Origin: Phycisphaerae bacterium
GTDB taxonomy: Bacteria > Planctomycetota > Phycisphaerae > Tepidisphaerales > Tepidisphaeraceae
DNA length: 64,000 bases
Direction: 5' to 3'
NCBI GenBank assembly: GCA_026004655.1
Contig: BPJO01000013.1
Span: forward strand, 40,383-104,382
Shown here: one piece after another, positions 56,296 through 64,000 of the stretch
Numbering within the stretch: position 1 is the stretch's first letter
How the letters are laid out: each line of letters starts with the position of its first letter
The notes under the pieces: generated by a model
The model's input: only the letters and a program-made list of their open reading frames with translations
Told to the model about the DNA's origin: nothing
The model's database searches: none
Position numbers and translations under genes: made by a program

Positions 56296-58950
56296 TCACG
56301 ATCGATCATATTCCGACTTCCATTTCAGGATCAGTTCGAAGGCCTGTCGTGGAGATAGCTCGTCCACGTTCAAGGCCCGTAGTTCATCCAGCAATGGAGA
56401 ACCCAGGTCGTCAAAAAGTACCATCTGCCATTGGTCTTTTCTCTGGACGGTTTTGACAGCATTTGTCTGTTGAACGTGGTGAACAGCCAACTGTGATAAT
56501 AGTTCCTTGGCGCGATCGAGAACGGGTTTGGGTACTCCTGCAAGTCGTGCGACGTGAATGCCGTAGCTGCGATCTGTTCCGCCTGCAACGATCCGGTGCA
56601 AGAAGATGACCTGATCCTCCCATTCGCGGACGCTGACATTCAGATTCTTCACACCCGTATGCCGTTCGGCCAATTCGGTCAGTTCATGGTAATGGGTGGC
56701 AAAGAGGGTGCGAGACCGGATGACGCTGGCCAGGTGTTCGCTGATCGCCCAAGCAAGGCTAAGTCCGTCGAGCGTACTGGTACCACGCCCGATCTCGTCG
56801 AGAATAACCAGGGATCGGTCGGTAGCATTGTTGAGAATGTTGGCCGTTTCGGTCATTTCGACCATGAACGTGGACTGTCCGGAATGCAGCTCGTCACTGG
56901 CACCGATACGGGCAAAAATATGGTCGCAAAGCCCTACGGTTGCGGATTTCGCAGGGACGAATGAACCGATATGAGCGAGTAATGTGATCAGTGCTACCTG
57001 TCGAATAAAGGTTGATTTGCCTGCCATGTTCGGGCCGGTAATCAGTTGAAGCGTGTCGGTTTCAGAAAAGTTCAGATCATTGCTGACAAACTCGCTTCCC
57101 AGCTGCTGTTCTAGAACCGGATGTTTGCCTTCGGTGATTCTGAGCAGACGTTCTGACACGATCTGCGGTCGGCAGTACCGTCTTTCCAGAGCCAACTGGG
57201 CCAAAGACGACAACACGTCCACTCTTGCCACACTCCCTGCCAAATCCTGGAACCGTGGAATATGAGGTAAAAGTGTCTGTCGGACTCGCTCGAAAAGCTT
57301 TTGTTCTAAAGCAATGGACCGGTCCCGAGCCCCGAGGGCTTGGGTTTCAAACTCTTTGAGTTCTGGGGTGATATACCGTTCCGCTCCTTTGAGGGTCTGT
57401 TTGCGGGTCCAATGGACGGGGGCTTTATCTCGTTGTGCTTCGGACAGCTCGATGTAGTAACCAAAAACGCGGTTATAACCAACCTTGACGGTGGGAATAC
57501 CCGTTTCCGAAACGAGTTTGGCTTGGTAATCTGCAAGCCATTGTTGTGCGCCGTCGGCAAAGGACCGAAGACGGTCAAGTTCAGCGTCATAACCCGGGGC
57601 GATCACTCCCCCTTCTCGCAAATGCAAAGCCGGTTCGGGCAAAATAGCCTTCCCGATGAAACAGGCTTGCTCGTGCGCAAAATCGCGCATGGCCGCGAGT
57701 TCCGGGGCAATGGCCGAAGGATTGGGTAGCTTTTCAAGACGGTCGATCAGGTTCGGAACGGACTGAAGACATCGGGCCAAGGATGCCAAGTCTCGAGGTG
57801 TCACCCGCCCCACCGTCACCCTGGCAATGATTCTTTCGATATCACAGATGTGGTCGAGTTGTTGGATCACGTCCTTGAGTTCGGGGGGAGATTCCAGGAA
57901 TGTTGCGATCGCGGATTGACGAGCTTGGATCTGCTGAAGATCGCAAAGCGGAAACCGCACCCATTGTCTCAGAAGTCTGGCGCCTAAAGTGGTTCGAGTA
58001 CGGTCAATGGCTGACAATAAGGACCCTTCGGTGCCTCCGGAACGCACGGTGCGTTCAATTTCCAAAGCCCGGTAGGTCGCGGGGTCGACAGACAGGTATT
58101 CATCCGGATGATGCTTTCTGGGAGAGCGCAGGTGCTCCAAACGGGTTTTCTGAGTTTCTTCCAGATAGCTGAGCAACGCCCCTAAGGCACTGTTGGCAGG
58201 ATCATCGGTCGCAAAACCAAATCCTTCGGTCGTGCTTGCTCCCCATTGTCTTCGGATCATCTCCGAAGCGTGGTGCAATCCGAATTGCCAACCCGGTCGA
58301 GGGGTGACGGCTTGAACTCCTCGTTCGAGGATCGGCTTCTGAACCGGATGGGGTTGACCCGATGCCAGCTCCGGGATCAACACCTCCGCAGGACGAAGAC
58401 GCGCGATTTCGTCTAAAACACGCGACTCCCGATCACTCATCACGACACACGCGCCGGTAGATAATTCCACCCAGGCCAAGGCAGTTTTGAACGAATCACC
58501 TTTGGACATTCCAAAAGCTACGCACGCCAGGTAATTTTCGCTACGTCCGTCCAACAACGGTTCGTCGGTGAGAGTACCGGGGGTCATCAGACGGGTCACT
58601 TCTCGACGAATCACCCCCTTGGCGGTCGAAGCGTCTTCGGTCTGCTCGCAAATCGCCACCCGATACCCCGCAGCGATCATCTTCCGCAAATATCCCTCGA
58701 CCGAATGAAAAGGCACCCCGGCCATCGGAACCGGATCCGGCGAATCCTTGGATCGGGTCGTCAACGCAACCCCCAACACGCGGTTGGCAATCCTGGCGTC
58801 TTCCCAGAACATTTCGTAAAAATCCCCCATCCGGAAAAACAGGATATAATCCGGATACTGTTGTTTGATCTGCACGTACTGCTTCATGGCCGGAGTTAAA
58901 ACGGCATCCGGCGAAGGCATCGGTGCAGAACCAGTGGATAAATCCGGCAT
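56296..58950 (-). CDS. mutS: DNA mismatch repair protein MutS
   Basis: TPAMKQYVQIKQQYPDYILFFRMGDFYEMFWEDA; LITGPNMAGKSTFIRQVALI; ILDEIGRGTSTLDGLSLAWAI; FATHYHEL. Confidence 0.97.
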   Translation of the reverse strand: MPDLSTGSAPMPSPDAVLTPAMKQYVQIKQQYPDYILFFRMGDFYEMFWEDARIANRVLGVALTTRSKDSPDPVPMAGVPFHSVEGYLRKMIAAGYRVAICEQTEDASTAKGVIRREVTRLMTPGTLTDEPLLDGRSENYLACVAFGMSKGDSFKTALAWVELSTGACVVMSDRESRVLDEIARLRPAEVLIPELASGQPHPVQKPILERGVQAVTPRPGWQFGLHHASEMIRRQWGASTTEGFGFATDDPANSALGALLSYLEETQKTRLEHLRSPRKHHPDEYLSVDPATYRALEIERTVRSGGTEGSLLSAIDRTRTTLGARLLRQWVRFPLCDLQQIQARQSAIATFLESPPELKDVIQQLDHICDIERIIARVTVGRVTPRDLASLARCLQSVPNLIDRLEKLPNPSAIAPELAAMRDFAHEQACFIGKAILPEPALHLREGGVIAPGYDAELDRLRSFADGAQQWLADYQAKLVSETGIPTVKVGYNRVFGYYIELSEAQRDKAPVHWTRKQTLKGAERYITPELKEFETQALGARDRSIALEQKLFERVRQTLLPHIPRFQDLAGSVARVDVLSSLAQLALERRYCRPQIVSERLLRITEGKHPVLEQQLGSEFVSNDLNFSETDTLQLITGPNMAGKSTFIRQVALITLLAHIGSFVPAKSATVGLCDHIFARIGASDELHSGQSTFMVEMTETANILNNATDRSLVILDEIGRGTSTLDGLSLAWAISEHLASVIRSRTLFATHYHELTELAERHTGVKNLNVSVREWEDQVIFLHRIVAGGTDRSYGIHVARLAGVPKPVLDRAKELLSQLAVHHVQQTNAVKTVQRKDQWQMVLFDDLGSPLLDELRALNVDELSPRQAFELILKWKSEYDRS

Positions 58951-59063
58951 AGCATCGAGCGTACGACGACGGTCGATCAAGTCAATGCCCAAAGCCCCCT
59001 CCGGATCAAAATGACCCTTGGGTGCTGGCTTTTTTTGAACGAACCCTTTGCCTATAGTTGGAC

Positions 59064-60494
59064 ATGTCACATCCGAGTGCTGCTACCATTGGCCAGTTGC
59101 GTCAGACCGGTTACCGGTATATGTCGGTTAAAGACGAGCTTCGCAAGAATCTGATCGCGAAGCTCCGGGCAGGAGAAGAAATTTTTCCGGGGATCCGTGG
59201 TTATCGCGAGACCGTGATTCCCCAGGTTATCAACGGTATCCTGGCCAAGCATGATATGCTTTTTCTGGGGCTTCGCGGTCAGGCCAAGACCCGAATGCTC
59301 AGACTTTTACCTTCGTTGCTGGATGAGTGGATTCCCGTGTTAAGCGGGGTTGAGATCAACGACGACCCGCTACAACCAATGACGCGCACGGGTCAGCGGA
59401 TTGTCGCAGAGCAAGGAGATGATGCGCGAATCGAATGGGTTCACCGGTCGGCCCGATATCAGGAAAAGCTGGCAACCCCGGACGTCACCATCGCCGATCT
59501 GATCGGAGAGATCGATCTGGTTAAACACGCCGAAGGACGATATTTGTCGGACGAATCCACCATGCATTACGGGCTTATCCCGCGGTCCAATCGGGGTATT
59601 TTTGCCATTAACGAGCTTCCGGACCTTGCGCCACGTATCCAAGTGGGTTTGTTCAATGTTTTGGAGGAAAGGGACATTCAAATCCGGGGGTACCCGATCC
59701 GTCTGAATCTGGATACGTGCCTGGTTTTCAGCGCCAACCCCGAAGATTATACCAATCGAGGCAGAATCGTCACACCGTTGAAGGATCGAATCGGGACGGT
59801 GATCCGCACCCATTACCCCGAAACCACCGCAGAAGCCCTCCAGATCGTTGCCGAAAACGCCTGGTTAAATCGAAACGCCGGTCCGAGTCCGAGTGGGGTC
59901 AAAGTGATTGTCCCACAATTCCTATCGGAAATTGTGGAAGAAGTCGTCCGACTCGCCCGAACCAGCCCTCATGTGAGTCAGACCAGCGGGGTGAGTGTAC
60001 GGACCAGTATCGCCAACGCCGAGTCGGTCGTCAGTAACGCCGAGCGCCGTGGGATTCTTACCGGGGAATCCACCGTCGTTGCTCGAATCTGTGACCTTCA
60101 GTACATCGCTGCGAGCACCCGGGGCAAGATCGAAATGACCTTGGCGGAAGACGACACCAGTGAGGATAAACTGATTCAGTCTCTGATAGGCGAAGCCGTC
60201 AAAACCGTCTTCAACCGGTTGACCAAAAAAATGAACTTTGATGCCGTCAGTGAAGAGTTTTCTCGAAACATCACGTTTCCTTCCGGGGACGACATCTGTT
60301 CAGAAGAGTTCGTCGCGAATATGAAAATGATTCCCGTACTATCCCAAACCAGCGGAATGTTGTTAAAGACGCTGGACCTGGAAGATACTCCCGGATTCCG
60401 GGCTGCCGTCGGGGAGTTCATCCTTGAAGGGCTTTATGTCAATAACCAACTGAGCAAATATAATAAGAATGGACAGACATTTTTCAGAAAATAG
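59064..60494 (+). CDS. MoxR/ChlI-like AAA+ ATPase (Mg-chelatase subunit I-like)
   Basis: ILAKHDMLFLGLRGQAKTRMLRLL; RGIFAINELPDLAPRIQVGLFNVLEERDIQIRGYPIRLNLDTCLVFSANPEDYTNRGRIVTPLKDRIGTVI; alternative start ATG 59121. Confidence 0.88.
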   Translation: MSHPSAATIGQLRQTGYRYMSVKDELRKNLIAKLRAGEEIFPGIRGYRETVIPQVINGILAKHDMLFLGLRGQAKTRMLRLLPSLLDEWIPVLSGVEINDDPLQPMTRTGQRIVAEQGDDARIEWVHRSARYQEKLATPDVTIADLIGEIDLVKHAEGRYLSDESTMHYGLIPRSNRGIFAINELPDLAPRIQVGLFNVLEERDIQIRGYPIRLNLDTCLVFSANPEDYTNRGRIVTPLKDRIGTVIRTHYPETTAEALQIVAENAWLNRNAGPSPSGVKVIVPQFLSEIVEEVVRLARTSPHVSQTSGVSVRTSIANAESVVSNAERRGILTGESTVVARICDLQYIAASTRGKIEMTLAEDDTSEDKLIQSLIGEAVKTVFNRLTKKMNFDAVSEEFSRNITFPSGDDICSEEFVANMKMIPVLSQTSGMLLKTLDLEDTPGFRAAVGEFILEGLYVNNQLSKYNKNGQTFFRK

Positions 60495-60538
60495 GTTTGT
60501 CCGGTTCTGACCGTCGAGCCTTTTTGCGTTCAAGTCGT

Positions 60539-60544
60539 TATAAT
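60539..60544 (+). promoter_or_regulatory. Consensus -10 hexamer TATAAT, 10 nt before nusB start
   Basis: TATAAT CCGCCGACCC ATG; no Shine-Dalgarno. Confidence 0.45.
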
Positions 60545-60554
60545 CCGCCGACCC

Positions 60555-60983
60555 ATGAGTCGTGCCCGTCAAGTTCGGATAATCGTTTTGCAGATCCTGT
60601 ATGCCTGGGATACGTCCGGCGAAGCCGAAGAATCCACCGCTTTACAGATCGCCCATGACTCCACCGACAATGCCACGATCCGTCTGCGAGCCATGGACCT
60701 TGCTAATAAAGTCTGGGAGTATCACCCCCAAGCCGACGCCTGGGTTCAACGGATCGCGCCTCAGTGGCCGCCGCACCGACAACCGGTCGTGGATCGAAAC
60801 CTGATCCGAATGGCGTTGTGGGAAATCATCAGCGGGCAAACCCCCCCAAAAGTCGCTATCGATGAAGCCATCGAACTGGCCAAAATATATTCTGGTGAAC
60901 AGTCTCCCGCATTCGTCAATGGTGTTCTGGACGCTGCTCTTAAAGAAATCCAGACCCTTCAATCACCTCCCCAATCCGGTTAA
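60555..60983 (+). CDS. nusB: Transcription antitermination protein NusB
   Basis: [69 protein letters not shown]. Confidence 0.94.
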   Translation: MSRARQVRIIVLQILYAWDTSGEAEESTALQIAHDSTDNATIRLRAMDLANKVWEYHPQADAWVQRIAPQWPPHRQPVVDRNLIRMALWEIISGQTPPKVAIDEAIELAKIYSGEQSPAFVNGVLDAALKEIQTLQSPPQSG

Positions 60984-61616
60984 GAACACTCCCGCCAATA
61001 TCTTGCCTCTTCGAACAGTTTTTCGAACGACTGCTGAATCTGACTGACGATCTGGTGATGATCAAGATGATCCATTCGTCGGGGCTGATCATAAATGACC
61101 CGGATTTTCCCCGCCTTGGGGAAAACAGCATGACGGGGAAAAGCTTCATATGCCCCCACAATAATTGCAGGAAGCACCGGCACTTTGGCCCGTCGGATCA
61201 CCAGCGCGACGCCTCCCTCGATCTTGTGAAGTCGTCCGTCCGGCGTTCGGTGCCCTTCCGGATAAACGTTTAGAACCTGTCCTGACTGCAATAACCGGAT
61301 CGTCTCCTTCATGGCCCCGACATCCCCTTGGCCCGTCCGTATCGGAAACGCATTGAGCTTTCGGATCAACCATGCAAAAGGTTTGAACTTGAACAAATAC
61401 GCATCGGCCAGAAATGCAAACGGACGATCAAACATCACGGCCAGCACCACCGGATCCAAAAAACTCTGATGATTGGAAATCACCAGAACCCCCCCCGTGC
61501 GGGGCAGGTTCGACTTCCCCCCGGACTTTCAAATCGAATACTACCCTCATCAGGATGCCAGCAATCATCTGGAGAAACTTCCATGTCCAGGAACGATTCG
61601 AGGATGAGGTAGTCAC
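60980..61616 (-). pseudogene. 1-acyl-sn-glycerol-3-phosphate acyltransferase (PlsC-like) with an apparent frameshift at a G8 tract
   Basis: N-term frame VTTSSSNRSWTWKFLQMIAGILMRVVFDLKVRGEVEPAPHG; main ORF 60980-61483 MISNHQSFLDPVVLAV...VYPEGHRTPDG...KVPVLPAIIVGAYEAFPR; C8 on the plus strand at 61489-61496. Confidence 0.85.
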
Positions 61617-62284
61617 TTTGGCTTCCCTGCCCCTTCCACCTTGGCAAGGATCTGCCTGACCACCTCTTCGAAGGAAAGCCGGGTCGAGTCGATTTCGATC
61701 GCGTCCTTGGGTTTTTCAAGCGGTCCGACCAGACGTTCACGGTCACGCTTGTCTCTGGCTAGGATCTGATCCAAGACTTCCTTGTACTCGACGTATTCCC
61801 CACGGTTTCTCATCTGGTTATACCGTCGATGAGCACGTTCTTCGGGACTGGCGTCGATATAAAACTTAAAATCGGCTTGGGGAAACACAATCGTGCCTTG
61901 ATCCCTTCCTTCGGTCACCACATTGCCTAGCATCTGTCCGATCTTCTGCTGTTGATGAACCATCATCTCACGAATCTGAGGTACGACCGCGACATACGAC
62001 GCGGCTTCGCTGACTTCTTTGCTACCCAACAGATGAGTGACTTTTTCCCCGTTCAGAATCACGGTTGGAGGAACCTGTTCCCAGTCGAACTCGATTCTTG
62101 CATGTTTTGCGACAAAAACGAGCTCCATCGGGTTATTCAGATCGACTTCCCGTCTGCGGGCAGCCAGTCCGATTGCCCGGTACATGTGTCCGGTGTTTAA
62201 AAACGAAAACCCTAGACGACGGGCAACTTCTTCGGCAACCGTCGATTTTCCCGAACCCGCAGGACCGTCAATTGTGATGATCAT
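61613..62284 (-). CDS. cmk: Cytidylate kinase
   Basis: MIITIDGPAGSGKSTVAEEVARRLGFSFLNTGHMYRAIGLAA; VVTEGRDQGTIVFPQADFKFYIDASPEERAHRR; GTGA overlap with plsC start. Confidence 0.95.
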   Translation of the reverse strand: MIITIDGPAGSGKSTVAEEVARRLGFSFLNTGHMYRAIGLAARRREVDLNNPMELVFVAKHARIEFDWEQVPPTVILNGEKVTHLLGSKEVSEAASYVAVVPQIREMMVHQQQKIGQMLGNVVTEGRDQGTIVFPQADFKFYIDASPEERAHRRYNQMRNRGEYVEYKEVLDQILARDKRDRERLVGPLEKPKDAIEIDSTRLSFEEVVRQILAKVEGAGKPK

Positions 62285-62317
62285 TGCCCTTCGTCACCTG
62301 CTCAAGGACTCAAAACA

Positions 62318-62977
62318 TCATCGACACGCCCACAAAAAACCACGCCTCATAATGGTCAAACAGGGTTCGGATTCGACAATATTGGCCTGATGACCTAGGG
62401 AATTATAAAACACCCTTCCTTTTCCATAGTATCGGGTCCAGATCACCGGCATGTCGAAACGACCGTTAGGTGTATGTGGACCGTCAGCGACAGGGAACTC
62501 GGTCGTTGCTAATACCCGATTGCTTGGATCGACATGCATGTAATACTGTTCCGAACAGACCTCAAAATCCTCGATCCCTTCCACAATTGGGGAACTGCCT
62601 TTAATCACCCGGACCCGATATCGTATCCCGTCATTTCCGGGGTGCGCGACCCATTGCCCGCCGGTCATGAACTGCCATTCTGTATTATCTCGAAAACTGT
62701 CGCACATTCCCCCATGACACCCTGCAATCCCAACCCCATGATCTCGGACCGCTTGGAAAACCGGGGACGACTGTTCCTGAGAGATTTTGCCCATCGTCCA
62801 GATCGGTACGATGAGGGACAAGGCACTCAAACGGGATTCATCCTTGAACGCATCAAGCGTATCGGATATCTCGACCTCAAATCCCTCCTGTTTCAAAACA
62901 CGGTCAAAAATCTCGGCCACCTGTTGGGGTTGATGGCCTTGCCATCCACCCCAGACGATCAACGCTTTGCGGGACAC
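62318..62977 (-). CDS. ThuA-like (trehalose-utilisation family) protein
   Basis: KALIVWGGWQGHQPQQVAEIFDRVLKQEGFEVEI; GVGIAGCHGGMCDSFRDNTEWQFMTGGQWVAHPG; PVIWTRYYGKGRVFYNSLGHQ. Confidence 0.88.
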   Translation of the reverse strand: MSRKALIVWGGWQGHQPQQVAEIFDRVLKQEGFEVEISDTLDAFKDESRLSALSLIVPIWTMGKISQEQSSPVFQAVRDHGVGIAGCHGGMCDSFRDNTEWQFMTGGQWVAHPGNDGIRYRVRVIKGSSPIVEGIEDFEVCSEQYYMHVDPSNRVLATTEFPVADGPHTPNGRFDMPVIWTRYYGKGRVFYNSLGHQANIVESEPCLTIMRRGFLWACR

Positions 62978-63023
62978 GATCCAACTCCTTGTTCGAAGGA
63001 CGTTTAAAGATAAACACTCTGTG

Positions 63024-63863
63024 TCACCTGTCCAAATATCTGCTCCAATATGTGCTACATCGTGGATGACGATTTCTGACAGGGATCAGGTCGATGACGT
63101 CGGAGAATGGACCGAGCAGGTATGCTGCGCCGGCGCCACCCCCGATAGCCTGCAAATCACAAGCAAACATACTGTAAACCAGTTCCGGGGGCATATGATG
63201 AGGCGTGTCGTGATAGTGCAAATGCACGTCCAGACAAGCCACCCGGTCGCTTAGTGCCGTTACCGCTCGCAGGTCGTGACTGACAAAAATCACCGTCAGT
63301 CCCAGTTCGGACTTGAGACGGGTGATCAGATCCACAAACCCGCGTTGGCCACGCATGTCGATGCCGGTGGTCGGTTCATCCAGAATCAAAATCTTTGGAC
63401 GATTGGCCAACGCCCGGGCGATGAGTGCTCGCTGGAGCAGACCCCCGGACAACTGGAAAATCGGAAAATCAGACCATTCCTGAAGCGCTACTCGATCGAT
63501 CAGTGTTTCAACAAAATCCAGATCTTGCTTGGAATACGTCCGAAACAGACCTGTTCGACCGACTAGACCCAATCGAATCATCTGACGGACGGAAATCGGA
63601 AACCGGGATTCGAATTGAGGATTCTGAGGCAAATATCCGATCAAATCTCCTCGTCGCACCGCTTGCTGAGGGGACAGACCCGCGATACGGACATGACCCC
63701 GGTCTGGTTTGAGAAGCCCTAACAAAATCTTCACCAGTGTGGTTTTCCCACCACCGTTAGGACCAATCAGTCCCAGCGTCGTCTGAGGCTCGATCCGAAG
63801 ATCCACCCCGCAAAGCACCGGCGTACGGTCGTAAGCAAAATCTACCGATACGATATCGATCAT
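63024..63863 (-). CDS. ABC transporter ATP-binding protein (zinc/manganese ZnuC-like)
   Basis: LGLIGPNGGGKTTLVKILLGLLKPDRG; GYLPQNPQFESRFPISVRQMIRLG; FQLSGGLLQRALIARALANRPKILILDEPTTGID. Confidence 0.88.
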   Translation of the reverse strand: MIDIVSVDFAYDRTPVLCGVDLRIEPQTTLGLIGPNGGGKTTLVKILLGLLKPDRGHVRIAGLSPQQAVRRGDLIGYLPQNPQFESRFPISVRQMIRLGLVGRTGLFRTYSKQDLDFVETLIDRVALQEWSDFPIFQLSGGLLQRALIARALANRPKILILDEPTTGIDMRGQRGFVDLITRLKSELGLTVIFVSHDLRAVTALSDRVACLDVHLHYHDTPHHMPPELVYSMFACDLQAIGGGAGAAYLLGPFSDVIDLIPVRNRHPRCSTYWSRYLDR

Positions 63864-64000
63864 GCACCCATTCCCGAGAAAAAAACGACGCTCTCCAATA
63901 AGTTTAGTGTAACGCCTTATCAAAAAAAGGGATAAAAATATGCTCGTTGTCCCCGGTAAACGCTCCTCTGCGTCAAATCGTACAAACCTATGAATTGCCT

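Noticed and set aside
1-64000. tRNA/rRNA genes, insertion sequences, prophage or defence systems
   Set aside because: No cloverleaf-like or rRNA-like segments, transposase motifs, terminal repeats or recognised defence proteins were found by reading; a tRNAscan/Rfam search would be needed to exclude small RNAs.

Overview
This 64 kb window looks chromosomal and comes from a planctomycete-like bacterium. The lineage call is inference: it rests on a PEP-CTERM tail, an N-terminal ERLESRQLWS motif resembling the planctomycete extracellular motif, and overall gene style. From left to right it holds: (1) about 1-15.7 kb, a tightly coupled exopolysaccharide/O-antigen operon (Wzm/Wzt ABC exporter, at least ten glycosyltransferases, an O-antigen ligase-like protein, a GT39-like membrane protein and a serine acetyltransferase-like protein); (2) trpE, a TPR-like membrane protein, a PII protein, a GspE/PilB-like ATPase plus STAS protein, and an FMN reductase; (3) a polysaccharide-degradation segment (GH43, a PEP-CTERM esterase, GH29, GH51); (4) housekeeping genes (nuoD-nuoE, gatB, hrpB, a cob(I)alamin adenosyltransferase, murQ, rnr, plsY, a CheX/CheY-like pair, a LolCD/HlyD exporter, a SNF2 helicase, cysE, mutS, a MoxR/ChlI-like AAA protein, nusB, plsC, cmk, a ThuA-like protein, a znuC-like ATPase). 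I saw no rRNA, tRNA, CRISPR array, IS element or prophage. The two most interesting signals are these. First, a TAnnnT -10-like hexamer recurs at a nearly fixed distance (mostly 8 nt) upstream of start codons that lack a Shine-Dalgarno, which suggests many leaderless mRNAs. Second, three conserved genes (glnB/PII, hrpB, plsC) each carry an apparent +1 frameshift at a G/C homopolymer; the hrpB one is a CCC-UGA site. These could be sequence errors, phase-variable tracts or recoding sites. All product names come from reading the translations by eye; no database search was run.
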